From positions 88,370 to 152,369 of the forward strand of contig NZ_NNRJ01000009.1 in the NCBI RefSeq assembly GCF_002252445.1: a stretch of DNA of 64,000 bases. The letters are read 5' to 3'. The notes under the pieces were generated by a model. It was given only the letters and a program-made list of their open reading frames with translations, searched no databases and had not been told where the DNA came from. Position 1 is the first letter of the stretch; every line of letters starts with the position of its first letter. The translations under genes and the position numbers were made by a program. Origin of the DNA: Brucella thiophenivorans (GTDB taxonomy: Bacteria; Pseudomonadota; Alphaproteobacteria; Rhizobiales; Rhizobiaceae). Positions 9,390 to 18,649 of the stretch are shown piece after piece.

Positions 9390-9872
9390 TTGACTGATAA
9401 GACGCCTAAATACGCTTATGAAGATTTCAAGCAAGGACTGAAGCTTCCCTTCGGACCGCGCACTATTACCAAAGAAGAGATTATCGAATTCGCTCGCGAA
9501 TTTGACCCACAGCCCTTTCACCTTGATGAAGAAGCAGGCAAGGCTAGTGTGCTTGGAGGCCTCGCTGCTTCGGGCTGGCATACCGTGTCATTGTTCATGC
9601 GGATGATCTGGGACGCATATCTCAAAGATTCGACATCTCAAGGCAGCCCCGGCATTGAATTCAATCGCTGGAAGCGGCCTGTTCTGGCGGGCGACACACT
9701 GAGCGGCTTCTCAACCGTGCTTGATCGTCGCCGCTCAAAATCCATGCCGCATGTGGGCTTTCTCACTGTCTATAACGAGATCGTCAATCAGCGTGGTGAA
9801 GTAGTTTGCGAATTGCAACACACGGCCATGGTCGGCCTTCGCAACCCTGAGATCGAAGGAGATGCGGCATGA
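9390..9872 (+). CDS. MaoC-family dehydratase (first of a pair)
   Basis: A 160-residue hot-dog-fold protein of the MaoC/R-specific enoyl-CoA hydratase family. The motif EFDPQPFHLDEEAG (around residues 35-48) carries the Asp and His typical of the active site. The start is TTG at 9390, supported by GGGAGGAG nine bases upstream; no ATG fits the conserved N-terminus. It overlaps the next MaoC gene by 4 bases (ATGA), so translation is coupled. The two may form a heterodimer. The substrate is unknown and no thiolase or dehydrogenase is adjacent. Confidence 0.88.
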   Translation: MTDKTPKYAYEDFKQGLKLPFGPRTITKEEIIEFAREFDPQPFHLDEEAGKASVLGGLAASGWHTVSLFMRMIWDAYLKDSTSQGSPGIEFNRWKRPVLAGDTLSGFSTVLDRRRSKSMPHVGFLTVYNEIVNQRGEVVCELQHTAMVGLRNPEIEGDAA

Positions 9873-10339
9873 GCTTTATCGAAGAACATCTCGGCGAAGA
9901 ACTATCCATCGGCAGCTATACATTTACCGCCGAGGAAATTATTCACTTCGCAACAAAGTTCGACCCGCAGCCATTTCATCTGGATGCGGAAGCGGCCAAA
10001 AACAGCGTGCTCGGTGGCCTCTGTGCATCGGGATGGCATACAACGGCAGTGTTTATGAAGCTCAACGTGGCCTCCATCGTTGAGGCAACCAAGAATGCAA
10101 TGAAGCGTGGCGAGGTCCCGCCGACATTTGGCCCCTCACCCGGCTTTGAGAACCTCAAATGGCTACGTCCGGTCTATGCAGGCGAGACAATCACCTATAA
10201 GCGCACCGTGCATGCCGTGCGGCCGCTTAGTTCACGCCCCGGCTGGTCGATGTTAAGCATGAGCAGCAGCGCTTATAATCAGCACGGCGAAAAGGTTTTG
10301 TCGTTTGACAATGCTGCAATGGTGAAGCTGCCTGCATAA
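9869..10339 (+). CDS. MaoC-family dehydratase (second of a pair)
   Basis: A 156-residue paralogue of the upstream gene with the same active-site stretch KFDPQPFHLDAEA and a similar GLCASGWHT segment. It starts within the ATGA overlap at 9869. The two proteins share the hot-dog fold, and a paired arrangement suggests a heteromeric hydratase acting on an acyl-CoA or acyl-thioester. The transcript ends at the bidirectional hairpin at 10343. Confidence 0.88.
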   Translation: MSFIEEHLGEELSIGSYTFTAEEIIHFATKFDPQPFHLDAEAAKNSVLGGLCASGWHTTAVFMKLNVASIVEATKNAMKRGEVPPTFGPSPGFENLKWLRPVYAGETITYKRTVHAVRPLSSRPGWSMLSMSSSAYNQHGEKVLSFDNAAMVKLPA

Positions 10340-10342
10340 GGC

Positions 10343-10377
10343 AAAAGCCCCGGCAGCGTTTCCGCTCCGGGGCTTTT
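10343..10377. terminator. Bidirectional terminator between maoC pair and apt
   Basis: 11-bp perfect stem AAAAGCCCCGG / CCGGGGCTTTT with an inner AGCG/CGCT helix. A and T runs on the two sides allow function on both strands. Confidence 0.88.
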
Positions 10378-10384
10378 CTCATAA

Positions 10385-10930
10385 TCAATCGCCTTCAAAT
10401 TCGACGAGCGTGCGCACCGGCACGCCCAGCGCTTCGAGCTTCTTGCGCCCACCCAGATCCGGCAGGTCGATAATGAAGCAGGCTGCAACAATCTCCGCAC
10501 CCATCTGCAAAAGCAGCTTGGCTGCGGCTTCCGCCGTGCCACCAGTCGCAATAAGATCGTCAATCAACATGATACGCTCACCCGGAATGATCGCATCGCG
10601 GTGCATTTCCATTTCATCGATGCCATATTCAAGGCTGTAGGCAATGCGCACGGTATCGCGCGGCAGCTTGCCTTTCTTGCGGATCGGCACAAAACCAGCC
10701 GAAAGCTGATGTGCAATAGCACCTCCAAGGATGAAACCACGCGCTTCGATACCTGCAACCTTATCAACCATATTACCCGCATATGGATAAACCAGTTCAT
10801 CGACTGCCCGGCGGAAAGCCCGCGCATCACCCATCAGCGTCGTAACATCGCGGAACTGAACACCCGGCTTCGGATAATCGGGAATCGTTCTGATCGCGTC
10901 TTTCAACGTGGCTTTAAGGCCGGATTCCAT
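10385..10930 (-). CDS. apt: Adenine phosphoribosyltransferase
   Basis: Salvages adenine with PRPP to AMP in the cytoplasm. The 181-residue product has the PRPP loop [14 protein letters not shown] and the ARGF segment near residue 60 ([11 protein letters not shown]). The ATG at 10930 gives the conserved [14 protein letters not shown] start and has AAAGGAC upstream; ATG 10957 would add nine non-conserved residues. It stands alone between two terminators, downstream of the cytochrome bc1 operon. Confidence 0.95.
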   Translation of the reverse strand: MESGLKATLKDAIRTIPDYPKPGVQFRDVTTLMGDARAFRRAVDELVYPYAGNMVDKVAGIEARGFILGGAIAHQLSAGFVPIRKKGKLPRDTVRIAYSLEYGIDEMEMHRDAIIPGERIMLIDDLIATGGTAEAAAKLLLQMGAEIVAACFIIDLPDLGGRKKLEALGVPVRTLVEFEGD

Positions 10931-11075
10931 GTTCAGTCCTTTCAGAGGAAAAGCCATAACGCTATCTAATGTAGGCAGCAGCGGCTTATCAATTATATTA
11001 AACTCTCTTCAACCACGATATGGACATCACGCCAAGCATGTTTGCGCGTTTATGAACGGCTTGTGATGCAACCCA

Positions 11076-11106
11076 ATAAAAAGGGCGCCTCTCGGCGCCC
11101 TTTTTA
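11076..11106. terminator. Terminator of the cytochrome bc1 operon
   Basis: GGGCGCC / GGCGCCC stem with a short loop, flanked by A and T runs on both sides. It lies 21 bases after the petC stop on the minus strand. Confidence 0.9.
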
Positions 11107-11126
11107 TTAAATTGGATTGACAAAGA

Positions 11127-11993
11127 TCAGTGCTTCACATTCGACCAGACAGACCGCTTGGCAATGTAAACAAGGCCAGCAAACAGGACGAGGAAAATAA
11201 TAACCCGGAAGCCAATCTTTTTGCGCTCTTCCAGATGCGGTTCAGCAGACCACATCAGAAACGCTGAAACGTCACGCGCATACTGATCAACCGTCTGCGG
11301 CGAACCATCATCATAGGTCACCTGATCATCACTAAGCGGCTTAGCCATAGCCAGCGACTTTCCCGCGATGAAATACGGATTGTAATATGTGCCTTCCGCA
11401 ACTTCCACGCCTGCCGGCGGCTGCTCATCATAGCCGGTCAGAAGCGAGTGAATGTAGTCCGGACCTGCTTCGGCATATTGTGTGAATATGTCTGTGACGA
11501 AGGTCGGAAAGCCACGCTCAACCGCTCGTGCCTTGGCAATGAGCGAAAAATCGGGCGGTGCTGCACCATTATTGGCAGCTGCAGCGGCATTCGCATTCGG
11601 AAATGGTGATGGAAAATGATCCGTTGGAACTGCCTTACGGGTGAACATTTCACCATCGGCATTCGGACCATCTGTCACCTCATATTCCGCAGCAAAAGCC
11701 TTCACCTGCTCCGGTGAATAACCAAGCGCTTCCAGATTTCGGAAAGCAACAAGGTTCATCGAATGGCAAGCCGCGCATACTTCCTTGTAAACTTTCAGTC
11801 CCCGCTGCAGCTGGCCTTTATCATAGGTGCCAAATGGACCTGAGAAGCTCCAGCTTTCCTCCCTGGGATGATGAATAGGATAATGCTCAGCTTCGCCTTC
11901 GCCGCCAGCGGCGAAAGCCCCACCCATCGTCACTCCAAGAGCCACCAACGGAGCAATACCGAAAGCAGCGAAATTCTTGAGGATGTTTTTCAT
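11127..11993 (-). CDS. petC: Cytochrome c1 of the bc1 complex
   Basis: Membrane-anchored c-type cytochrome that passes electrons from the Rieske protein to soluble or membrane cytochrome c. A signal peptide ending near GGAFA is followed by the haem motif CAACH around residue 70, and a C-terminal anchor (RVIIFLVLFAGLVYIA) lies near the end. The start at 11993 (MKNILKN) has AAGGACG upstream; an in-frame ATG at 12023 would fall inside petB. It is the third gene of petABC, 26 bases after petB. Confidence 0.95.
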   Translation of the reverse strand: MKNILKNFAAFGIAPLVALGVTMGGAFAAGGEGEAEHYPIHHPREESWSFSGPFGTYDKGQLQRGLKVYKEVCAACHSMNLVAFRNLEALGYSPEQVKAFAAEYEVTDGPNADGEMFTRKAVPTDHFPSPFPNANAAAAANNGAAPPDFSLIAKARAVERGFPTFVTDIFTQYAEAGPDYIHSLLTGYDEQPPAGVEVAEGTYYNPYFIAGKSLAMAKPLSDDQVTYDDGSPQTVDQYARDVSAFLMWSAEPHLEERKKIGFRVIIFLVLFAGLVYIAKRSVWSNVKH

Positions 11994-12019
11994 TTTTACG
12001 TCCTTAATTTCCCGCTGCT

Positions 12020-13306
12020 TCAACCGTTGATTCCCACAGGGGTAATCTCAGGCTTGCCTTCGTTCTTTTCCAGAACCGCTTCCGTGATCGAATTTGGAAG
12101 GCGTTTCGGTGTCTCGATCAAGCCAAGAACCGGCATGATGACGATGAAGAATGCGAAGTAGTAAAGCGTGCCAAACTGCGCCATCATCGTGTAGACGCCT
12201 TCCGCCGGACGCGAACCCAACCAGCCAAGGAAAATAGCGTTGATGACAAATAGCCAGAAGAACAGCTTGAACCACGGACGATAAACAGCCGAACGAACTT
12301 TCGATGTATCGAGCCATGGCACGACAAACAGGATGGCAATCGAGCCAAACATCACCAGAACGCCACCAAGTTTGGAGTCGATCGGGCCGATGTTGAAGGT
12401 GATCGCACGCAGCATCGCGTAGAACGGTAGGAAGTACCATTCAGGCACGATATGCGCCGGTGTCTTCAGAGAGTCAGCCTGAATATAGTTATCCGGGTGA
12501 CCGAGGAAGTTCGGCATATAGAAGACGAAATAAGCGAAGAAGATGAAGAAGACGAGCGCACCAAAAGCGTCCTTAATGGTCGCATAAGGCGTGAACGGCA
12601 GCGTATCAGTCTTCGACTTGACTTCAATACCAGTCGGGTTGGTCTGGCCTGTTACATGCAGCGCCCAGACGTGCAGGATAACCACACCAACAATCATAAA
12701 CGGCAGCAGATAATGCAGCGAGAAGAAGCGGTTGAGTGTTGGATTATCGACAGCAAAACCACCGAGTAGCAATTGCTGGATCGGCTCGCCTATCACCGGA
12801 AACGCAGTGAAGAAGCCAGTAATAACGGTTGCGCCCCAGAAAGACATCTGTCCCCATGGAAGCACATAGCCCATGAAAGCAGTTGCCATCATCAGAAGGA
12901 AGATCACAACGCCCAAAATCCAGAGCAACTCGCGCGGTGCCTTGTAGGAACCGTAATAAAGACCACGCGCAATATGCAGATAAACCGCGATAAAGAAGAA
13001 CGATGCACCATTGGCGTGCATATAGCGCAGCAGCCAACCGGAGTTGACATCGCGCATGATCTTTTCAACCGAGTTGAATGCAAGGCCCGTATCGGCTGCA
13101 TAATGCATGGCCAGTACGATGCCGGTCAGAATCTGGGCAATGAGCATGAAGCTCAAAATGCCGCCAAACGTGTACATATAGTTCAGGTTACGCGGCGTCG
13201 GATAGGCAACAAAGGAATCATAGACAAGGCGTGGCAAAGGAAGTCGTTCGTCGACCCACTTCCCAATCCCGGTCGAAGGCGTATATGTGGAGTGATGACC
13301 ACTCAT
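12020..13306 (-). CDS. petB: Cytochrome b of the bc1 complex
   Basis: A 428-residue eight-helix protein that carries the quinol oxidation and quinone reduction sites. The stretch [14 protein letters not shown] and the [14 protein letters not shown] segment (PEWY loop of the Qo site) are diagnostic. Haem-ligand histidines lie in helices B and D ([10 protein letters not shown] and [15 protein letters not shown]). It starts 23 bases after petA and is translated with petA and petC. Confidence 0.97.
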   Translation of the reverse strand: MSGHHSTYTPSTGIGKWVDERLPLPRLVYDSFVAYPTPRNLNYMYTFGGILSFMLIAQILTGIVLAMHYAADTGLAFNSVEKIMRDVNSGWLLRYMHANGASFFFIAVYLHIARGLYYGSYKAPRELLWILGVVIFLLMMATAFMGYVLPWGQMSFWGATVITGFFTAFPVIGEPIQQLLLGGFAVDNPTLNRFFSLHYLLPFMIVGVVILHVWALHVTGQTNPTGIEVKSKTDTLPFTPYATIKDAFGALVFFIFFAYFVFYMPNFLGHPDNYIQADSLKTPAHIVPEWYFLPFYAMLRAITFNIGPIDSKLGGVLVMFGSIAILFVVPWLDTSKVRSAVYRPWFKLFFWLFVINAIFLGWLGSRPAEGVYTMMAQFGTLYYFAFFIVIMPVLGLIETPKRLPNSITEAVLEKNEGKPEITPVGING

Positions 13307-13329
13307 ATTTTATCTCCCCAAGATCTGTT

Positions 13330-13893
13330 TTAGCCGACCCTGATGACCGTATCGGAAGTGAAAGCATATTCTGGAATATGCATGTTTTCCGGCGCTGGAC
13401 CGCTGCGAATACGACCGGCGGTGTCATAAGTCGAACCGTGGCACGGGCAGAACCAGCCACCGAAAGACCCTGCTTCACCGAGCGGTACACAACCAAGGTG
13501 GGTACAAACACCGATCATGACGATCCAGTTTTCTTTACCCTCGCCCGCCGAACGGGCCACATCGGTTGCTTCAGCATCCAAAGGAAGGTTGGCATTGCGT
13601 GCAGCAATGTCTTTCAGGTCACTCAACGCTGTGACCTTGGCACCCTCAACTTCTTTTGCGGTACGATTGCGAATAAAAACTGGCTTGCCGCGCCATTTGA
13701 TGGTCATCGATGCACCTTCCTCAAGGGAAGACACATCGACTTCAATGGACGCAGCAGCAAGCGTCGAGGCGTCGGGGCGCATCTGGTCGATAAACGGCCA
13801 TGCCAGTCCGCCGACGCCGACGACACCGGCCATTCCCGTCGCAATATACAAAAAATCACGTCGTGTCGGCTCAGCCGTGTCGTGTGCGCTCAC
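13330..13893 (-). CDS. petA: Rieske iron-sulfur subunit of the bc1 complex
   Basis: A 187-residue periplasmic Fe-S protein with an uncleaved Tat-type N-terminus (TRRDFLYIATGMAG). The cluster ligands are in CTHLGC around residue 128 and CPCHGS around residue 148. It heads the petABC operon, which supports aerobic or nitrate-linked respiration. The operon promoter should lie in 13900-14100. Confidence 0.97.
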   Translation of the reverse strand: MSAHDTAEPTRRDFLYIATGMAGVVGVGGLAWPFIDQMRPDASTLAAASIEVDVSSLEEGASMTIKWRGKPVFIRNRTAKEVEGAKVTALSDLKDIAARNANLPLDAEATDVARSAGEGKENWIVMIGVCTHLGCVPLGEAGSFGGWFCPCHGSTYDTAGRIRSGPAPENMHIPEYAFTSDTVIRVG

Positions 13894-14202
13894 GTGCCAA
13901 TTCCTTTTTAACCTGGATATTCAATTGATAACTCCCCTCGTCCCTTTGCAATTACGCAAAAGCAGTTCAGCCTTTTGCGCTCACGCAAAAAGCGGTTCTA
14001 CAATTGCTTGCAGAACGAAATTCCCTCCATCTCAACATTCAGGTGTAGGCAGGTTGAAAAGGCTTGTCCAGACGCCAACCCTATAGGACGGCACCATGTC
14101 GCAGGCTACTTTGTCGGCTGGTTTTCAAACTCCCCCAAAAAGAAAAGCCGCCAGAAACAGTTCTCTGGCGGCCCGATGCCCATCATCTATAAATATGCCA
14201 GA
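13894..14202. other. 309-bp gap upstream of petA
   Basis: No gene is seen. It must carry the petABC promoter on the minus strand and contains the terminator of the two ABC exporters at 14136-14172. A fragment reading caaaaagcggttct near 13988 may be a decayed repeat copy. Confidence 0.4.
14136..14172 (-). terminator. Terminator after the ABC half-exporter pair
   Basis: 9-bp stem GCCGCCAGA / TCTGGCGGC, followed on the minus strand by a T-rich tail (TTTTCTTTTT). It lies 31 bases after the stop of the second exporter gene. Confidence 0.85.
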
Positions 14203-16065
14203 TCAGTCGTTTACACCCAGAAAACCGCCCGACTGACGCGCCCAGAGACCGGCATAAATACCGCCTCGCGCAATGAGTTCCTCATGGGTACCTTCTTCAG
14301 CAATCCGCCCTTTATCCATGACAATGAGACGATCAAGGGCTGCAATGGTCGAAAGACGATGCGCAATGGCAATCACCGTCTTGCCTTCCATGAGCTGACG
14401 AAGATTTTCTTGGATCGAAGCTTCAACCTCTGAGTCGAGCGCGGATGTTGCCTCATCCAGAATAAGGATCGGCGCGTTTTTCAAAATGGCGCGTGCAATT
14501 GCAATGCGCTGACGCTGACCACCCGAGAGCTTCACACCTCGCTCGCCCACGAAAGCATCAAAGGATTTGCGACCGTTGAAGTCTTCAAGCCTTGCAATGA
14601 ATTCGTCCGCTTCTGCCTGTCGTGCGGCCTCCGTAAGATCTTCATCCGTCGCATCGTCGCGCGCCAGCATGATGTTATCACGCAGCGAACGGTGCAAAAG
14701 CGCCGTCTCCTGACTGACAACCGCAAATGCACGTCGCAGCGAGGCTTGCGTCACATCGCGCACATCCTGACCATCAACAAGAATGGCACCTTTTTCAACA
14801 TCGTAGAGCCGCAGGATCAGATTGACGAGCGTGGACTTACCAGCACCAGAGTGACCCACCAGCCCGATGCGCTCGCCACCCTTGATGGAAAAATTGATCT
14901 TATCGAGAACACCGGCAGCTTTGCCATAATGGAAAGTGACATTCTGAATATCGATCCGTGCATCGGTAATCAGCAATGGCTTTGCGTCACGCTTATCTTC
15001 CAGACCAAGCGGCGCCGACAAAAGCTTCATCGAGTTTTCGATCAGGCCAAGCTGCCGTAGCATGCCGTTCAGCTGCATCATCAAGCGGCCAAGCAGCATA
15101 TTAAGACGCAGGATCAAACCCAGCGTGAAAGACACCTGCCCGACGGTGATCGCATCTTTCGTCCACAAATCGATAGTGATGCCCGCAATCACCACAATCA
15201 TCACGCCCGAAAGGGCTGTCATGGCAAGCCGCACGCCTGTCAATGAGCGCATAAATGGAAAGACTGCCGCGAGATAACGGGTGAAGCCCTCGCGCATGTA
15301 GCGCTCGTCATCATCAACGGTATTAAGCTTGATTGTCTGTATATTGGAATAACTATCAACGATGCGTCCGTTGATCATCGAGCCTGCTTCAGCTGATGCC
15401 TCTGCATTCTTGCGGATGCGGGGCAGATAATGTCTTGCGATTAATCCAAAAGCCACAATCCAGACAATGACCGCAGCCGCTAACCGCCAGTCGAGCTGTC
15501 CGACGAGAACCAGCGTCGTGATACTGTAGATCGCCATGAACCAGACGACCTGAATAAGGCTTTCGATCAGATCTCCTGCCGCTTGTCCGGCTTGCCAGAC
15601 TTTGGTGGCAATCCGCCCGGCAAAATCATTCTGAAAAAACGCATAAGACTGACGCTGAACATAGGAGTTCGCCTGCCAGCGGATCATATTATAGAAACCT
15701 GGCGAAAGCGTCTGGCCTTCGAGCATCGTCGTCAGCGCTGTAACAATAAAACGAATTACCAGAACCGTAACCGCCATGAACAGCAGTTCCGGGCCAGCGG
15801 CCTGAAACAGTTCTGACCAGCTTCGCTCGGCACCCGCTCGTCCTGCCTGATCAAGAATATCGACCAGCCTGCCGGTAAAATAAAACAGCCCTGCTTCAAC
15901 CAAAGGCGCAAGACCGCCAACAGCCAGAGCCGTTGCGAGCGGCCATTTGGCCTGTCGCGCATAATGCCAGAGAAACGCCAGCGTTGTAGAAGGCGGTCTA
16001 AGCTTGTCCGGTTCGCGGAAGGGATCAACCCAGCGCTCGAACAGGCTATAAACCGCTTTCATCAA
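14203..16065 (-). CDS. ABC half-exporter, fused membrane and ATPase domains (second of pair)
   Basis: A 620-residue type IV ABC exporter: about six membrane segments in residues 40-330, then an ATPase domain with Walker A GLVGHSGAGKST around 400, signature LSGGQ around 511 and Walker B ILILDEATSALD. Both catalytic Glu and H-loop are intact. It follows the paralogous exporter after 11 bases. The two probably act as a heterodimer, though homodimers cannot be excluded. Multidrug, lipid or peptide export are possible; the sequence does not tell which. Confidence 0.9.
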   Translation of the reverse strand: MMKAVYSLFERWVDPFREPDKLRPPSTTLAFLWHYARQAKWPLATALAVGGLAPLVEAGLFYFTGRLVDILDQAGRAGAERSWSELFQAAGPELLFMAVTVLVIRFIVTALTTMLEGQTLSPGFYNMIRWQANSYVQRQSYAFFQNDFAGRIATKVWQAGQAAGDLIESLIQVVWFMAIYSITTLVLVGQLDWRLAAAVIVWIVAFGLIARHYLPRIRKNAEASAEAGSMINGRIVDSYSNIQTIKLNTVDDDERYMREGFTRYLAAVFPFMRSLTGVRLAMTALSGVMIVVIAGITIDLWTKDAITVGQVSFTLGLILRLNMLLGRLMMQLNGMLRQLGLIENSMKLLSAPLGLEDKRDAKPLLITDARIDIQNVTFHYGKAAGVLDKINFSIKGGERIGLVGHSGAGKSTLVNLILRLYDVEKGAILVDGQDVRDVTQASLRRAFAVVSQETALLHRSLRDNIMLARDDATDEDLTEAARQAEADEFIARLEDFNGRKSFDAFVGERGVKLSGGQRQRIAIARAILKNAPILILDEATSALDSEVEASIQENLRQLMEGKTVIAIAHRLSTIAALDRLIVMDKGRIAEEGTHEELIARGGIYAGLWARQSGGFLGVND

Positions 16066-16076
16066 TTGCGTATTCC

Positions 16077-17933
16077 TTACTGTGTCAGTTCCGCTTCGCT
16101 CTGATCTTCAAAACCAAGGAACCCACCCGACTGGCGCGCCCATAGTCCGGCATAAATGCCGCCAAGCGCTACAAGTTCCTCATGCGTGCCATCTTCGACA
16201 ATCTGGCCCTTATCCATCACCACCAGACGATCAAGCGCTGCAATGGTCGAAAGGCGATGCGCAATTGCAATGACAGTCTTGCCTTCCATCAGCGTGTTGA
16301 GACTGTCCTGAATGGCTGCTTCAACTTCTGAATCAAGCGCAGACGTTGCCTCGTCCAGAATGAGGATCGGCGCATCTTTGAGCATCACACGCGCAATCGC
16401 GATACGCTGACGCTGACCACCGGAGAGCTTCACACCCCGTTCGCCAACATGCGCATCAAGACCGCGCCGCCCTTTGGCATCTGTCAGCAACGGAATGAAT
16501 TGATCAGCCTGTGCCAGACGAATAGCGCGTTCGACCATTTCATCCGTAGCATCAGGACGACCATACATGATGTTTTCGCGCACCGAGCGATGCAGCAGCG
16601 AGGTATCCTGTGTCACCATGCCGATGCTGGCACGCAGCGAATCCTGCTTAACCTGAGAAATATCCTGCCCGTCAATGAGGATGCGCCCCTTCTCAAGATC
16701 GTAGAAACGCAGCAACAGATTGACCAGCGTAGATTTACCGGCACCAGAACGCCCAACGAGACCAATCTTCTGTCCAGCCTGAATATCCAGCGACAGGGCT
16801 TCAATGATGCCTTTACCCTTGCCGTAATGGAAGCCGATTTTATCAAAATCCAGCGCACCCTTGCTGACATGAAGTACAGGTGCGTTCGGAACGTCGACCA
16901 CTTCATGCGCACGCGAAATCGTGGTGATTCCGTCTTCGACGGTGCCTATATTTTCGAACAGCGCCGACATTTCCCACATGATCCATTGCGACATACCATT
17001 GAGACGCAGCACAAGACCGATTCCCACCGCAACAGCACCGACTGAAATGGCTTCATTCATCCAGAGATTAATGCCGATCAAACCCACCGCAAACAGCAGA
17101 ATGCAATTCGCAAGATAAAGCGTGAAATGGAACATGGTGATCATGCGCATCTGCCGATGCACAGTACCAAGGAACCCATCTAAGCTTTCTTTCACGTAAG
17201 ATTCTTCGCGGCTTGAATGCGAGAACAATTTGACGGTCGCGATATTGGTATAGCTATCAACAATACGCCCGGTCATGGATGAGCGCGCATCGGCCTGCTG
17301 TTCGGAAATCACCCGCAATCGTGGAATGAAGAAGCGCAGCAGAACCATATAAACGAGAAGCCATACGGCAAACGGAATCATCAGAACAATATCTGCAGAG
17401 GCCGCAATGAACAGCGTACCTGCGAAATAGACGATGACATAATTCAATACGTCGAGCAGCTTCATTACCGTTTCGCGCACGGCAAGCGAAGTCTGCATCA
17501 GCTTAGTCGAGATACGTCCGGCGAACTCATCCTGAAAGAACGACATGGATTGACGGATCAGATAGCGATGCATCAACCAGCGAATTCGCATCGGATAATT
17601 GCCGAGCAATGTCTGGTGAATGAGCAGCGAATGGATCAGTACCACACCCGGCAAAATGACCAGCACGACACCTGCAATCAATGAAAGCCGCCAGCCTTCA
17701 TTGCTCAAAAATGTCTCACGCGACTGGTGCGAAAGCCAGTCGACAATATTGCCCATGAAGGCAAAGAGCGACACTTCGATAATAGCAATCAGCGTCGTGA
17801 AAATCGCCATGCCAATAATCCATGGCCATGCACCACGCGAATAATAAAGGCAAAAGGCAACCAGCCCGCGGGGCGGTTCGCGCGGCGGTTCTTCGGGATA
17901 AGCTTCGAGTCGTTTTTCAAACCATGTAAACAT
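16077..17933 (-). CDS. ABC half-exporter, fused membrane and ATPase domains (first of pair)
   Basis: A 618-residue exporter with the same architecture as the downstream gene: six membrane segments, Walker A GLVGRSGAGKST around residue 390, LSGGQRQR around 501 and ILILDEATSALDSEVEAA. The last 100 residues are nearly identical in pattern to its partner, so they arose by tandem duplication. The N-terminal 25 residues are rich in Pro, Glu and Arg. The gene starts divergent from trmL. Confidence 0.9.
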   Translation of the reverse strand: MFTWFEKRLEAYPEEPPREPPRGLVAFCLYYSRGAWPWIIGMAIFTTLIAIIEVSLFAFMGNIVDWLSHQSRETFLSNEGWRLSLIAGVVLVILPGVVLIHSLLIHQTLLGNYPMRIRWLMHRYLIRQSMSFFQDEFAGRISTKLMQTSLAVRETVMKLLDVLNYVIVYFAGTLFIAASADIVLMIPFAVWLLVYMVLLRFFIPRLRVISEQQADARSSMTGRIVDSYTNIATVKLFSHSSREESYVKESLDGFLGTVHRQMRMITMFHFTLYLANCILLFAVGLIGINLWMNEAISVGAVAVGIGLVLRLNGMSQWIMWEMSALFENIGTVEDGITTISRAHEVVDVPNAPVLHVSKGALDFDKIGFHYGKGKGIIEALSLDIQAGQKIGLVGRSGAGKSTLVNLLLRFYDLEKGRILIDGQDISQVKQDSLRASIGMVTQDTSLLHRSVRENIMYGRPDATDEMVERAIRLAQADQFIPLLTDAKGRRGLDAHVGERGVKLSGGQRQRIAIARVMLKDAPILILDEATSALDSEVEAAIQDSLNTLMEGKTVIAIAHRLSTIAALDRLVVMDKGQIVEDGTHEELVALGGIYAGLWARQSGGFLGFEDQSEAELTQ

Positions 17934-18108
17934 GGCGATCCTTTTACAAAGCCCTTACCCAATTTCCAAGATACAACAGGAACAAAAAGAGAATATTTTC
18001 GTGATGAATGCACTCACCGCTCAATTCACGTCTATTGATGTGTTGACGCGATGGGAGCGATCAATCTCAAGGCTTGCAGCGACTGATTTTGTACGTTACC
18101 GCCTTCAT

Positions 18109-18588
18109 ATGGAACTGCGTATCGCCCTTTACCAGCCTGACATTCCCGGTAACACGGGAACGATTTTGCGCATGGCCGCCTGCCTTGGCTTTGCGGTCGA
18201 TCTCATTGAGCCTGCGGGTTTTGATGTTTCCGACCGCTCGCTTAAACGCGCCGGCATGGATTATCTCGAACAAGCCGCCCTCACCCGTCATGCCGATTGG
18301 CAGCATTTTAACGAATGGCGCAAGCGAGCGGGCAAGCGCCTTGTGCTGTTTTCGACGAAAGCTGCGGCGTCCTATACGCAATATCAATTTCAAGAAAATG
18401 ATATCCTGCTTTTTGGACGTGAGTCTGCGGGTGTGCCGGATAGTATTCAAGATGTGGCCGACGCGCGGCTGATCATCCCAATGGTGCCGGGCGCGCGATC
18501 CCTCAATCTTGCCGTTTCCGTGGCGCTTACAGCAGGCGAAGCTCTTCGCCAGCGAAATCTCGAAATCGATTCTGGTTCAGGCACATAG
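18109..18588 (+). CDS. trmL: tRNA (cytidine(34)-2'-O)-methyltransferase
   Basis: SPOUT-fold enzyme of 159 residues that 2'-O-methylates the wobble base of tRNA-Leu isoacceptors. The N-terminus IALYQPDIPGNTG, the LFGRESAGVPD loop and the IPMVPGARSLNLAVSVA knot region are the three SPOUT motifs of the TrmL subfamily. The ATG at 18109 gives the family's MELRIALYQ start; earlier in-frame ATGs at 17932 and 18004 would add 35 to 59 non-conserved residues. It is monocistronic by position. Confidence 0.93.
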   Translation: MELRIALYQPDIPGNTGTILRMAACLGFAVDLIEPAGFDVSDRSLKRAGMDYLEQAALTRHADWQHFNEWRKRAGKRLVLFSTKAAASYTQYQFQENDILLFGRESAGVPDSIQDVADARLIIPMVPGARSLNLAVSVALTAGEALRQRNLEIDSGSGT

Positions 18589-18649
18589 ACCGTGAGGCGG
18601 AATCATTTCCCGAAGTAAATTTTATACACCCAGAAAGGTTCCTGTTTTC

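Noticed and set aside
17932..18108. N-terminal extension of trmL
   Set aside because: The extra residues overlap the promoter side of the divergent exporter and are not part of the SPOUT fold; ATG 18109 matches the family.
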